Of a DNA stretch of 64,000 nt, positions 40,442 through 49,941 are shown one piece after another. The first letter of the stretch is position 1. Each line of letters opens with the position of its first letter. Position numbers and translations under genes: made by a program. The notes below the pieces were generated by a model. That model made no database searches. It was not told the DNA's origin and saw only the letters and a program-made list of their open reading frames with translations. The stretch comes from Mycolicibacterium rhodesiae (GTDB lineage: Bacteria; Actinomycetota; Actinomycetes; Mycobacteriales; Mycobacteriaceae), in the NCBI RefSeq assembly GCF_002086695.1, contig NZ_MVIH01000014.1, positions 1 to 64,000 of the forward strand, in the 5' to 3' direction.

Positions 40442-41422
40442 CTACGCGTCTCCGTCGAAAAGGCCTGTGACCGAACCGTTTTCGAAGACCGCGCGGATGG
40501 TGCTGGCCAGCAGCGGCGCGATCGAGAGCACGGTCAGTTGCGGGAACCGCTTGGACTCGTCGATCGGCAGGGTGTTGGTGACGATCACCTCGCGGGCACC
40601 GCTGTCGGCCAGTCGCTCGCGGGCCGGGTCGGACAGCACGCCGTGGGTGGCGGCGATGATGACGTCCTTGGCGCCGTCGTCGTGCAGCAGCTTGACCGCG
40701 CCTGCGATGGTGCCACCGGTGTCGATCATGTCGTCGGTGAGCACGCAGGTCTTGCCGGCCACGTCGCCGACAACCCGGTTGGACTTCACCTGGTTGGGCA
40801 CCTTCGGGTCGCGGGTCTTGTGGATGAACGCCAGCGGTGTGCCGCCGAGGGCGTCGGCCCACTTCTCGGCCACGCGTACGCGGCCCGAGTCCGGCGAGAC
40901 CACCACGACGTTCTCGCAGTTGTAGTTGTCCCGGATGTAGCCGGTCAGCAGCGGCTGGGCTCGCATGTGGTCGACCGGCCCGTCGAAGAAGCCCTGGATC
41001 TGATCGGTGTGCAGGTCCACTGTGACGATCCGGTCGGCGCCCGCCGTCTTGTAGAGGTCGGCGACCAGGCGGGCGGAGATGGGTTCGCGGCCGCGGTGCT
41101 TCTTGTCCTGACGGGCGTAGGGATAGAACGGCAGGATCGCGGTGATCCGCTTGGCGCTGCCGCGCTTGAGCGCGTCGATCATGATCAGCTGTTCCATCAG
41201 CCACTTGTTCAGCGGCGCGGGATGGGACTGCAGGACGAAGGCGTCGCAGCCCCGAACGGATTCGTCGAAGCGGACGAAGATCTCACCGTTGGCGAAATCG
41301 CGTGCGGTCTGCGCGGTGACCTGCACGTCGAGCTCTTTGGCGACCTGATCCGCCAGCTCCGGGTGCGCGCGGCCCGAGAAGAGCATCAGATTTTTGCGGT
41401 TGTCGGTCCAGTCCGTGCCCAC
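40442..41422 (-). CDS. prs: Ribose-phosphate pyrophosphokinase
   Basis: A 326-residue PRPP synthetase feeding purine, pyrimidine, His and Trp synthesis, and decaprenyl-phosphoryl-arabinose for the mycobacterial wall. Motifs: L-F-S-G-R-A-H-P-E-L near residue 14, F-A-N-G-E-I-F-V, Y-A-R-Q-D-K-K near 103, the Mg-binding V-D-L-H-T-D-Q-I-Q-G-F-F near 134 and the PRPP loop V-L-T-D-D-M-I-D-T-G-G-T-I near 225. The GTG start is the only suitable one. It lies 94 bases downstream of glmU and abuts arsC. The position matches Rv1017c. Confidence 0.96.
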   Translation of the reverse strand: MGTDWTDNRKNLMLFSGRAHPELADQVAKELDVQVTAQTARDFANGEIFVRFDESVRGCDAFVLQSHPAPLNKWLMEQLIMIDALKRGSAKRITAILPFYPYARQDKKHRGREPISARLVADLYKTAGADRIVTVDLHTDQIQGFFDGPVDHMRAQPLLTGYIRDNYNCENVVVVSPDSGRVRVAEKWADALGGTPLAFIHKTRDPKVPNQVKSNRVVGDVAGKTCVLTDDMIDTGGTIAGAVKLLHDDGAKDVIIAATHGVLSDPARERLADSGAREVIVTNTLPIDESKRFPQLTVLSIAPLLASTIRAVFENGSVTGLFDGDA

Positions 41423-41516
41423 TGTGTGCTGCCCTTGCCGGTCGGGGATCGATACGGGCCAATCGTACGGTGCTAGGTCCCCGGGTTACCAAAAAGGCAA
41501 CATCTGGCGACGACGA

Positions 41517-43007
41517 TCAGTCCGTCGGGTCGGCCGCCCCGGGTTCTTTCGCCTTCGCCGCGGCCTGCGCCGCTCGGGCCCGATTTGCGGCCTCCGCCGC
41601 GGGACTACCGGGTCGCTTGCGCAGCACCCAGTCCTCGATGTTGCGCTGTGGTCCGGCCGACACCGCCAGCGCGCCCGGCGGCACGTCGTCACGCAAAACG
41701 GTGCCCGCCCCGGTGTACGCGCCGTCGCCGACGGTGACGGGCGCGACGAACATGGTGTCGGAGCCGGTGCGCACGTGCGAACCGATCGTGGTGCGGCTCT
41801 TGTTCTCGCCGTCATAGTTCACGAACACGCTGGATGCGCCGATATTGCTGTGCTCGCCGATGTCGGCGTCGCCCACGTAGGTCAGGTGCGGGACCTTGGT
41901 GCCCGCGCCGATGACCGCGTTCTTGGTCTCGACGAACGTGCCGAGCTTGCCGCGGGCCCCCAGCTGGGTGCCCGGGCGCAGGAACGTGAACGGTCCGACC
42001 GTCGCGCCGTCGCCGATCGCCGAGTCGCTGCCGTGGGTGCGTACCACCGAGGCCTCATCGCCGACGCTGACGTCGGTGAGCGTGGTGTCCGGACCGATCT
42101 CGCAGTGCGCGCCGATCCGGGTGGCGCCCAGCAGCTGGGTGCCCGGCCGGATCACGGTGTCGCGGCCGATTGTGACGTCGACGTCGATCCAGGTGCTCAA
42201 GGGGTCGATGACGGTGACGCCGGCGCGCTGATGGGCCGCCACCACCCGCCGGTTGAGCTCGCGCGCCAGATCGGCGAGCTGCACCCGGTCGTTGACGCCG
42301 GCGACCAGGGCAGCGTCGTCGACGTGCTTGGCGTGCACCACCCGGTGGTCGGCGCGCAGGATCGAGATCACGTCGGTCAGATAGAGCTCGTGCTGGGCGT
42401 TGTCGGACGACAGCCGGCTCAGCGCCGAGCGCAATTCGGCGATGTCGAACGCGTACACACCGGCGTTGACCTCGCGGATGGCCCGCTGCTGGGGGGTGGC
42501 GTCGGTTTCCTCGACGATCGCGATGACCTCGCCGTCCTGGGTGCGCAGGATGCGGCCGTAGCCGGCCGAGTTCGGCAGGGTCGTGGTCACGACAGTCGCC
42601 GCGGCGCGTTGAGCGCGGTGGATGGCGATCAGCTCGGCCAGGGTTTCGGCGTCGAGCAGGGGCACATCGCCCGAGGTCACGACGACGGTGCCGGCGAAAT
42701 CGTCGGGCAGCCCGGACAGCCCGCACAACACCGCATGCCCGGTGCCGAGTTGCTGCTCCTGCACGGCCACCTCGATGGTGCGGCCCAGCTGCTGCGCCAG
42801 CCCGGCCACCACCGGCCCGATGCGCTCGCGGTCCTTGCCGAGCACGGCGACGAGGTGCTGGGGCGCGACTTTGGCGACCGCGTGCAGGGCGTGCGCGAGC
42901 ATGCTGCGCCCGCCGAGGGTGTGCAGGACCTTGGGGGTATCGGACCGCATGCGGGTTCCGGCCCCGGCTGCAAGTACCAGGACGGCGGCATCGGTCTGTG
43001 TGGTCAC
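41517..43007 (-). CDS. glmU: Bifunctional GlmU (acetyltransferase/uridyltransferase)
   Basis: A 496-residue bifunctional enzyme making UDP-GlcNAc from GlcN-1-P for peptidoglycan and arabinogalactan linker. The N-terminal uridyltransferase domain (about 1-230) has L-A-A-G-A-G-T-R-M-R-S-D-T-P-K. The C-terminal left-handed beta-helix (about 260-460) has hexapeptide repeats and V-N-Y-D-G-E-N-K with the acetyl-transfer residues. GTG 43007 is preferred because GGAGG lies five bases upstream; ATG 43019 would put that site inside the coding sequence. A charged Ala-rich tail ends the protein. It lies just downstream of tRNA-Gln on the same strand. The position matches Rv1018c. Confidence 0.95.
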   Translation of the reverse strand: MTTQTDAAVLVLAAGAGTRMRSDTPKVLHTLGGRSMLAHALHAVAKVAPQHLVAVLGKDRERIGPVVAGLAQQLGRTIEVAVQEQQLGTGHAVLCGLSGLPDDFAGTVVVTSGDVPLLDAETLAELIAIHRAQRAAATVVTTTLPNSAGYGRILRTQDGEVIAIVEETDATPQQRAIREVNAGVYAFDIAELRSALSRLSSDNAQHELYLTDVISILRADHRVVHAKHVDDAALVAGVNDRVQLADLARELNRRVVAAHQRAGVTVIDPLSTWIDVDVTIGRDTVIRPGTQLLGATRIGAHCEIGPDTTLTDVSVGDEASVVRTHGSDSAIGDGATVGPFTFLRPGTQLGARGKLGTFVETKNAVIGAGTKVPHLTYVGDADIGEHSNIGASSVFVNYDGENKSRTTIGSHVRTGSDTMFVAPVTVGDGAYTGAGTVLRDDVPPGALAVSAGPQRNIEDWVLRKRPGSPAAEAANRARAAQAAAKAKEPGAADPTD

Positions 43008-43027
43008 CTGGACCTCCATCACTAAAG

Positions 43028-43099
43028 CTCCGTCGCCAGGACTCGAACCTGAACTATCTGAACCAAAATCAGAGGTGCTGCCGATTACACCACGACGGA
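43028..43099 (-). tRNA. tRNA-Gln (anticodon UUG)
   Basis: A 72-nucleotide cloverleaf. The acceptor stem TCCGTCG pairs with CGACGGA. The anticodon stem TCTGA/TCAGA encloses loop TTTTGGT, giving anticodon TTG. The T arm contains GGTTCGAGTCC. The discriminator base is G and CCA is not encoded. It lies 20 bases upstream of glmU, the same neighbour as in M. tuberculosis. Confidence 0.95.
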
Positions 43100-43105
43100 C
43101 TGGCC

Positions 43106-43133
43106 GAAATATCCGCCTGAGACTCTAGTGCAA
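43106..43133 (-). promoter_or_regulatory. Putative tRNA-Gln promoter
   Basis: On the minus strand, TTGCAC (43133-43128), a 16-base spacer and TATTTC (43111-43106) lie just upstream of the tRNA 5' end. The -35 is good; the -10 lacks the final T. Confidence 0.4.
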
Positions 43134-43150
43134 ACCAGTACCCTTCCTGG

Positions 43151-43786
43151 ATGGCAGCACCGGAGAAGGAGCCGCGCGCTCCGCGCGCCCGGATGACCGG
43201 CACCGAGCGCCGGCGCCAGCTCATCGACGTGGCGCGGACCCTGTTCGCCGAGCGCGGCTACGAGGGCACCTCCATCGAGGAGATCGCCCAACGCGCGAAC
43301 GTCTCCAAGCCCGTCGTCTACGAGCACTTCGGCGGTAAGGAAGGCCTGTACGCGGTGGTCGTCGACCGCGAGATGTCGGCCCTGCTCGACGGGATCTCGT
43401 CGTCGCTCACCAACAACCGGTCCCGGGTCCGGGTCGAGCGGGTGGCGTTGGCCCTGCTGACCTACGTCGAGGAGCGCACCGACGGTTTCCGCATCCTGAT
43501 CCGTGACTCACCGGCGGCGATCAGCACGGGCACCTACTCCAGCCTGCTCAACGACGCCGTCAGCCAGGTGTCCTCGATCCTGGCCGGCGATTTCGCCCGC
43601 CGCGGCCTGGACCCCGTGCTGGCCCCGCTGTACGCGCAGGCCCTGGTCGGCTCGGTGTCGATGACCGCGCAGTGGTGGCTCGACACCCGTGAGCCGAAGA
43701 AAGAAGTGGTCGCCGCGCACCTGGTGAACCTGATGTGGAACGGGCTGACCCATCTGGAGGCCGATCCGCAATTGGAAGGTGAGTGA
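43151..43786 (+). CDS. TetR-family transcriptional regulator (Rv1019-like)
   Basis: A 211-residue TetR repressor. The helix-turn-helix spans about residues 33-62 (I-E-E-I-A-Q-R-A-N-V-S-K-P-V-V-Y-E-H-F), with a helical ligand-binding core behind it. TACCCT at 43139-43144 ends six bases before the ATG, so the mRNA may be leaderless. It precedes mfd by 82 bases and mazG follows, as for Rv1019-Rv1021. I recall a report that Rv1019 represses itself and those genes, so it may control nucleotide sanitation and transcription-coupled repair here too. Ligand unknown. Confidence 0.9.
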   Translation: MAAPEKEPRAPRARMTGTERRRQLIDVARTLFAERGYEGTSIEEIAQRANVSKPVVYEHFGGKEGLYAVVVDREMSALLDGISSSLTNNRSRVRVERVALALLTYVEERTDGFRILIRDSPAAISTGTYSSLLNDAVSQVSSILAGDFARRGLDPVLAPLYAQALVGSVSMTAQWWLDTREPKKEVVAAHLVNLMWNGLTHLEADPQLEGE

Positions 43787-43868
43787 GTAGGCGACCTGCG
43801 TCACAGCGCGCGAGCGAATCGCGGCCCGCCGCAACGTCTTCGGTCCCGCCGCCTAGGATGGATGCATC

Positions 43869-46800
43869 ATGACCGTACCGGGGCAGGAGTATGTTCACAC
43901 CCCGATCGCGGGGCTGGTGGACTTGGCGCTGACCGCGCCGGAATTCGTCGAACTCGCGCAGCGGGCCGCCGAGCGTCCCGACGAGCTGGCGCTGGTCGGA
44001 CCGGCAAGTGCACAGCTGTATGCCGCCTGCGCGGTCGCCCGTAAGGGCCCGCTGCTGGTGGTGACCGCGACGGGCCGCGACGCCGACGACCTCACGGCCG
44101 AACTGCGAGGTGTGTTCGGCGACTCGGCGGCGATGTTCCCGTCCTGGGAAACCCTGCCGCACGAGCGCCTGTCGCCCGGGGTCGACACCGTGGGCGCGCG
44201 GTTGATGTTGCTGCGCCGGCTGGCCCGGCCCGACGACGCGCGCCTGGGGCCGCCACTGTGCGTGGTGGTCACCACGGTGCGCTCGCTGCTGCAGCCGATG
44301 TCCCCCGACGTCGGAACCGTCGAACCCGTCACGCTCCTTCCGGGAGCCGAGTTCGATTTCGACGCCTTGATCGCGCGCCTGGTCGAGCTGGCGTACACCC
44401 GCGTCGACATGGTCGGCAAGCGCGGCGAATTCGCGGTCCGCGGTGGCATTTTGGATGTCTTCCCGCCGACGGCCGAGCATCCGGTGCGGGTGGAGTTCTG
44501 GGGCGACGAGATCAGCGAGATGCGGATGTTCTCGGTGGCCGATCAGCGGTCCATCCCCGAGATCGACGTGGACAGCGTGGTCGCGGTCCCGTGCCGCGAG
44601 CTGCTGCTCACCGACGAGGTGCGGGCGCATGCCGCCAAGCTGCTCGCCGACCGCCCGCGCGGTGAGGGTAACCAGGTCACCGGCAGCGTCGGCGACATGC
44701 TCGCCAAGCTTGCCGAAGGCATCCCGGTCGACGGGATGGAGGCGCTGCAGCCGGTCCTGCGTCCCGACGACCTGACCCTGCTCATCGACCACCTGCCGGA
44801 TGGCACCCCGGTTCTGGTGTGCGATCCGGAGAAGGTGCGCACCCGCGCGGCCGACCTGATCAAGACCGGCCGGGAGTTCCTCGAAGCGTCCTGGTCGGTG
44901 GCCGCTCTCGGCGGTGACGCCCCGATCGACATCGAAGAACTCGGCGGCTCCGGGTTCCGGGAACTCGAGGAGGTGCGGGCCGCGGCGCGCACGTCCGGCC
45001 ACCCGTGGTGGACGGTGAGCCAGTTGGCCGCCGAGGACGCCACCGAACTCGACGTGCGGGCCGCCCCGTCGGCTCGCGGCCAGCAGAGCAACGTCGACGA
45101 GATCTTCGCGATGTTGCGCGCCCACGTACTGACGGGAGGATTCGCCGCCGTCGTGGCTCCGGGCACCGGAACCGCGCACCGGGTCGTCGAGCAACTCGGC
45201 GAGCGCGACACCCCGGCGGCACTGCTCGAATCCGGGGAGGCCCCGAAGGCCGGCGTGGTCGGCGTGCTCAAGGGCCCGCTGCGGATGGGCATAATCGTGC
45301 CCGGCGCCAACCTTGTGGTGATCACCGAAACCGACCTGACCGGCAACCGGGTGACCGGTACCGAGGGCAAGCGGCTGGCGGCCAAGCGCCGCAACACCGT
45401 TGACCCGCTGGCGTTGACCGCAGGCGACCTGGTGGTGCACGACCAGCACGGCATCGGGCGGTTCGTCGAAATGGTCGAGCGGACCGTCGGCGGCGCGCGG
45501 CGCGAGTACCTGGTGCTGGAGTACGCGTCCAGCAAGCGGGGGCAATCGGCCGACAAACTGTTCGTGCCGATGGACTCCCTTGACCAGCTGTCCCGCTACG
45601 TCGGCGGTCAGGAGCCCAGCCTGAGCCGTCTGGGCGGCAGCGACTGGACCAACACGAAGACCAAGGCGCGCAGGGCTGTTCGCGAAATCGCGAGCGAACT
45701 GGTGGCGCTCTACGCCAAGCGGCAGGCCGCACCGGGCCACGCGTTCGGCCCGGACACCCCGTGGCAGGCCGAGATGGAGGACGCGTTCGGCTTCACCGAG
45801 ACGATCGACCAATTGACCGCCATCCAGGAGGTCAAGTCCGATATGGAGAAGCCGGTCCCGATGGACCGGGTCATCTGTGGCGACGTCGGTTACGGCAAGA
45901 CCGAGATCGCGGTGCGCGCGGCGTTCAAAGCCGTGCAGGACGGCAAGCAGGTGGCCGTGCTGGTGCCCACCACGCTGCTGGCCGACCAGCATCTGCAGAC
46001 GTTCAGTGCGCGGATGGCCGGTTTCCCGGTGACCGTGAAGGGCCTGTCGCGGTTCACCGATCCGGCCGAGTCGCGCGCGGTGATCGAAGGAATGGCCGAC
46101 GGCAGCGTCGACATCGTGATCGGCACGCACCGGCTGCTGCAGACCGCCGTCCGGTGGAAAGACCTCGGCCTGGTGATCGTCGACGAGGAACAGCGTTTCG
46201 GCGTCGAGCACAAGGAACACATCAAAAGCCTGCGCACCCACGTCGACGTGTTGACGATGAGCGCCACACCGATTCCGCGCACGCTGGAGATGAGCCTGGC
46301 CGGCATCCGGGAGATGTCGACGATCCTCACCCCGCCCGAGGAGCGCTACCCGGTGCTGACGTACGTCGGCGCCCACGACGACAAGCAGGTCGCGGCGGCG
46401 CTGCGGCGCGAATTGCTGCGCGACGGGCAGGCGTTCTACATCCACAACCGGGTCAGCAGCATCGATTCCGCTGCCGCGCGGGTGCGCCAGCTGGTGCCCG
46501 AGGCGCGGGTGGTGGTCGCGCACGGGCAGATGCCCGAGGAATTGTTGGAGCGCACCGTCGAGGGCTTCTGGAACCGCGAGTACGACATCCTGGTCTGCAC
46601 CACGATCGTCGAGACGGGACTGGACATCTCGAACGCCAATACCCTGATCGTCGAGCGCGCCGACACCTTCGGCCTGTCCCAGCTGCACCAGCTGCGCGGT
46701 CGGGTCGGCCGCAGCCGTGAGCGCGGCTACGCCTACTTCCTGTACCCGAAGGAGATGCCGCTCACCGAGACCGCATACGACCGGCTGGCCACGATTGCGC

Positions 46801-47531
46801 AGAACAACGAGCTCGGCGCCGGCATGGCAGTTGCGTTGAAGGACTTGGAGATTCGCGGTGCGGGCAATGTGCTTGGTGCCGAGCAGTCCGGCCACGTCGC
46901 CGGGGTCGGGTTCGACCTGTACGTCCGGCTGGTGGGCGAGGCCGTCGAGGCGTATCGCGCCGCAGCCGACGGCAAGACGGTCACCACGTCCGAGGAACCC
47001 AAGGATGTGCGCATCGATCTGCCCGTCGACGCCAACCTGCCGCCGGATTACATCGGCAGTGACCGGCTGCGGCTGGAGGCCTATCGCCGGCTGGCGGGCG
47101 CCGGCGACGACGCCGGCATCGTCTCGGTCGTCGAGGAACTGACCGACCGTTACGGGCCGCTGCCCGAACCCGCACAGCGCCTGGTCGCGATGGCTCGGCT
47201 GCGGCTGGTGTGCCGCAGTTACGGCGTGACGGAAGTCGCCGCCACCGGAAGCGGTTCGGCCACAACGATTCGCGTCTCGCCGCTGACTCTGCCCGACTCC
47301 GCGCAGCTGCGGCTGAAGCGGGTTTATCCCGGTGCGAGCTACCGGGCGACGACCTCGACGGTGATGGTGCCGATCCCGCGCGCGGGCAGCGGTGTTGGCG
47401 CCCCCCGGATCCGCGACCTGGAACTGGTGCAGATGGTGGCCGATCTGCTTCGGGCGCTTGACGGACAACCCCACGGCGAGCTTGATATAACGACGTTTAC
47501 ACCGGCAGGCACGGCGAGGGGAGAGCGGTGA
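43869..47531 (+). CDS. mfd: Transcription-repair coupling factor Mfd
   Basis: A 1220-residue ATP-driven translocase that removes stalled RNA polymerase and recruits UvrA. Order: UvrB-like N-terminal module (about 1-350), RNA-polymerase-interaction domain (about 490-560; G-D-L-V-V-H-D-Q-H-G-I-G-R-F), and helicase motor with Walker A G-D-V-G-Y-G-K-T near 675 and Walker B D-E-E-Q-R-F-G near 775. The translocation/TRG region with R-G-R-V-G-R-S follows near 945, then the C-terminal D7 domain. ATG 43869 is the first good start. The stop overlaps mazG as GTGA. Length is close to that of the M. tuberculosis protein. Confidence 0.97.
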   Translation: MTVPGQEYVHTPIAGLVDLALTAPEFVELAQRAAERPDELALVGPASAQLYAACAVARKGPLLVVTATGRDADDLTAELRGVFGDSAAMFPSWETLPHERLSPGVDTVGARLMLLRRLARPDDARLGPPLCVVVTTVRSLLQPMSPDVGTVEPVTLLPGAEFDFDALIARLVELAYTRVDMVGKRGEFAVRGGILDVFPPTAEHPVRVEFWGDEISEMRMFSVADQRSIPEIDVDSVVAVPCRELLLTDEVRAHAAKLLADRPRGEGNQVTGSVGDMLAKLAEGIPVDGMEALQPVLRPDDLTLLIDHLPDGTPVLVCDPEKVRTRAADLIKTGREFLEASWSVAALGGDAPIDIEELGGSGFRELEEVRAAARTSGHPWWTVSQLAAEDATELDVRAAPSARGQQSNVDEIFAMLRAHVLTGGFAAVVAPGTGTAHRVVEQLGERDTPAALLESGEAPKAGVVGVLKGPLRMGIIVPGANLVVITETDLTGNRVTGTEGKRLAAKRRNTVDPLALTAGDLVVHDQHGIGRFVEMVERTVGGARREYLVLEYASSKRGQSADKLFVPMDSLDQLSRYVGGQEPSLSRLGGSDWTNTKTKARRAVREIASELVALYAKRQAAPGHAFGPDTPWQAEMEDAFGFTETIDQLTAIQEVKSDMEKPVPMDRVICGDVGYGKTEIAVRAAFKAVQDGKQVAVLVPTTLLADQHLQTFSARMAGFPVTVKGLSRFTDPAESRAVIEGMADGSVDIVIGTHRLLQTAVRWKDLGLVIVDEEQRFGVEHKEHIKSLRTHVDVLTMSATPIPRTLEMSLAGIREMSTILTPPEERYPVLTYVGAHDDKQVAAALRRELLRDGQAFYIHNRVSSIDSAAARVRQLVPEARVVVAHGQMPEELLERTVEGFWNREYDILVCTTIVETGLDISNANTLIVERADTFGLSQLHQLRGRVGRSRERGYAYFLYPKEMPLTETAYDRLATIAQNNELGAGMAVALKDLEIRGAGNVLGAEQSGHVAGVGFDLYVRLVGEAVEAYRAAADGKTVTTSEEPKDVRIDLPVDANLPPDYIGSDRLRLEAYRRLAGAGDDAGIVSVVEELTDRYGPLPEPAQRLVAMARLRLVCRSYGVTEVAATGSGSATTIRVSPLTLPDSAQLRLKRVYPGASYRATTSTVMVPIPRAGSGVGAPRIRDLELVQMVADLLRALDGQPHGELDITTFTPAGTARGER

Positions 47532-48652
47532 CCGTCATCCTGGTCGATCCGCGCCGTCCGTCGCTCGTGCCCGTCGAGGCGGTCGAACTGCTCGGCGGCG
47601 ATGTGCAGTACACCGAGGAGCTGCCGATCAAGGTGCCGTGGTCGCTGCCGTCGGGACGGCCGGTCTTCACCGGCCAGGACGCGCCGGTGCTGCTGTCCTC
47701 GGACCGGCAGCATCCCGAAGTGCGAGCCAGGTTGTCCGCCGGTGAGCGGCTGATCGCCGCACCCGACCCGCAATCCGGCGAGCGGCTGGTCGACGCGGTG
47801 GCGATCATGGACAAGCTGCGCACGGCCGGGCCGTGGGAGAGCGAGCAGACCCACGATTCGCTGCGACGCTACCTTCTGGAGGAAACCTACGAGCTCTTCG
47901 ACGCGGTCCGCGGCGGCAACGTCGACGAGTTGCGCGAGGAGCTCGGAGATGTGTTGCTGCAGGTGCTCTTTCACGCCCGGATCGCCGAAGAGGCGTTGCA
48001 CGGTTTCACCATCGACGACGTCGCCGATTCGCTGGTGCGCAAACTCGGCAACCGGGTGCCCGCGGTGCTGGCGGGGGAGTCGATCTCGCTGGAAGACCAA
48101 CTGGCGCAGTGGGAACAACGCAAGGCTGCGGAGAATCTCGGGAAGAGCAACCGGATTTCCTGCGTCGACGACGTGCCGACCGCTCAGCCGGCGCTGGCGT
48201 TGGCGCAGAAGGTGATTGCCCGCGTGACGACCGCCGGGCTGCCGCCGGAACTGATCCCGGCATCGATCGTCACGGTGACGGTCGCGGCGGAGCGCGATGC
48301 CGAGAACGAGCTGCGCACCGATGTGCTGGAATTCATGGACACCGTACGAGCCGTCGAGCGCGCGATCGCGGCCAACCGCCGCGATACCGACGCCGCAACA
48401 GAACTCGACGCCGTCGCGGCAATGGGCGCGGTCAGCGCCGACGAGTGGCGCAGGCACTGGCCTGCGCCGCAAGCCGAGCCGCTGGAGCTACCGCTGGTCC
48501 CCGAGGTGGTCACCGACGACGACGTGCTCGACGACGTCGACCTCCTTCGGGTGGACGACGATCTGGACCTGCCCGAGCTCGCCGATGACCTCGCGGTGAG
48601 TGAACTGGTTGACGTCGAGGCCGATCACCCGAGCAGCGTCGAACCCCAGTAG
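47528..48652 (+). CDS. mazG: Nucleoside triphosphate pyrophosphohydrolase MazG
   Basis: A 374-residue NTP pyrophosphohydrolase that removes oxidised or aberrant nucleotides. The metal-binding E-E-x-x-E ... E-x-x-D signature reads E-E-T-Y-E-L-F-D and E-E-L-G-D-V-L, near residues 118-144. The N-terminal 90 residues resemble the Rossmann-like extension of mycobacterial MazG. The last 55 residues are strongly acidic (repeated D-D and D-L pairs), longer than I recall for Rv1021 (325 residues). Translation is coupled to mfd by a GTGA overlap. The 3' end overlaps efeB convergently by 28 bases. Confidence 0.92.
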   Translation: MTVILVDPRRPSLVPVEAVELLGGDVQYTEELPIKVPWSLPSGRPVFTGQDAPVLLSSDRQHPEVRARLSAGERLIAAPDPQSGERLVDAVAIMDKLRTAGPWESEQTHDSLRRYLLEETYELFDAVRGGNVDELREELGDVLLQVLFHARIAEEALHGFTIDDVADSLVRKLGNRVPAVLAGESISLEDQLAQWEQRKAAENLGKSNRISCVDDVPTAQPALALAQKVIARVTTAGLPPELIPASIVTVTVAAERDAENELRTDVLEFMDTVRAVERAIAANRRDTDAATELDAVAAMGAVSADEWRRHWPAPQAEPLELPLVPEVVTDDDVLDDVDLLRVDDDLDLPELADDLAVSELVDVEADHPSSVEPQ

Positions 48653-49941
48653 TCGCCGTCGCGCAGGCCCGGCGGCACGGCGAAGATCCCGCTGCCGGTG
48701 TGGGTGATGTACTCGTTGAGCAGATCGCGGCGGGCCAGTTCCATCTGCATCGGGATGAACTGGGTCACCGGGTTGCGCACGAATGCGATGAAGAACAGCC
48801 CGGCGTCCAGGTGCCCGAATCCGTCGGAGCCGTCGGTGAAGTTGTAACCGCGACGCAGGATCTGGATACCGTTCAGGTGCTGCTGGGATGCCAGCCGCAC
48901 ATGGGCGTCACGGTCGATCAACGGCTCGTTCTTGTTGTCGACGATGTCGAAGTTCAGCTCCTCGAACTCCTGCTTGAGTCCGTTGGGTGCCCCGCTGCCC
49001 TTCTGCCGGCCGATCACCCGCTCCTGCTCGAGAAGCGTTGTTCGGTCCCATGATTCGATCCGCATTCGGATGCGACGGCTGATCAGGTAGCTGCCGCCGG
49101 TCATCCAGTCCGGTCCGTCACCCTTGGCCACCCACACCTGCTGGTTCAGGGTGTCGGTGTCTTCGGCTTTGATGTTGGCGGTTCCGTCTTTGAACCCGAA
49201 CAGATTTCGCGGTGTCGACTGTTCCCGGGTGGTCGAGGAGGTGCGGCCGAACCCCAGCTGGGAATACCGCACCGCGACGGTGCCGAAGCCGACCCGGGCG
49301 AGATTGCGGATGGCGTGCACCGCGACCTGCGGGTCGTTGGCGCAGGCCTGTACGACGATGTCGCCCCCGCACCGCGCCGGATCCATCGTTTCGTTGGGGA
49401 ACTTGGGCAGATTCTCCAGCAGCTGCGGCTTCTGGCCGGCCAACCCGAAGCGGTCCTTGCCGTCCTTGACGAACAGCGACGGGCCGAACCCGATCGTCAG
49501 CGTCAGCTGCGACGGCGTCAACCCGAGTGCCTCACCCGTATCCGACGGTGGGGCATAGGGATTGAGCCCGACGGCGCCGTCGTGGACGGCTTCCTCGCCG
49601 GCGGTCATCCGCTCGGCCATGCCGGTCCACTCCTTGAGCATCGCGACGAGGTCGGCCTTGGACTCGGTCGTCACGTCGAACGTTGCGAAGTGCATCCGAT
49701 CCTGGGCTGGGGTGACGATCCCGGCCTGGTGCTCGCCGCGGAACGGCACCGGCTTGTCCAGCCCGCCGGTGACCGAGCTGGCTGCGGACGCCCGGCCGGC
49801 CAGCGCCCCGGCGCCCGCCGCGCCGACCACCGCGGCGGTGACGCCTGCCGCGCCGAACAGCTTGCGCCGCGACATTCCCGACGGTGCCGGCTGGGGAGAG
49901 GTCGTTGCCGGCTTGTCCTCGTTACTGGGGAGCGATGACAC
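48625..49941 (-). CDS. efeB: Deferrochelatase/DyP-type peroxidase EfeB
   Basis: A 438-residue DyP-family haem peroxidase of the EfeUOB ferrous iron system. The twin-arginine signal M-S-R-R-K-L-F-G-A-A-G lies near residues 23-33, followed by a hydrophobic stretch and A-S-A, so it is exported folded. The distal G-x-x-D-G motif is G-F-K-D-G, and D-A-H-V-R carries the proximal haem-ligand His. Characterised members oxidise Fe(II) for import or release iron from haem. The GTG start lies inside the efeO 3' end (20-base overlap), so translation is coupled. Last gene of efeU-efeO-efeB. Confidence 0.94.
   Translation of the reverse strand: MSSLPSNEDKPATTSPQPAPSGMSRRKLFGAAGVTAAVVGAAGAGALAGRASAASSVTGGLDKPVPFRGEHQAGIVTPAQDRMHFATFDVTTESKADLVAMLKEWTGMAERMTAGEEAVHDGAVGLNPYAPPSDTGEALGLTPSQLTLTIGFGPSLFVKDGKDRFGLAGQKPQLLENLPKFPNETMDPARCGGDIVVQACANDPQVAVHAIRNLARVGFGTVAVRYSQLGFGRTSSTTREQSTPRNLFGFKDGTANIKAEDTDTLNQQVWVAKGDGPDWMTGGSYLISRRIRMRIESWDRTTLLEQERVIGRQKGSGAPNGLKQEFEELNFDIVDNKNEPLIDRDAHVRLASQQHLNGIQILRRGYNFTDGSDGFGHLDAGLFFIAFVRNPVTQFIPMQMELARRDLLNEYITHTGSGIFAVPPGLRDGDYWGSTLLG

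Noticed and set aside
43560..47474. A very long open frame (about 1300 codons) antisense to mfd
   Set aside because: Its Arg/His/Gln/Gly-rich composition is what the complement of GC-rich coding DNA yields. It has no domain or ribosome site, and mfd on the other strand is unmistakable.
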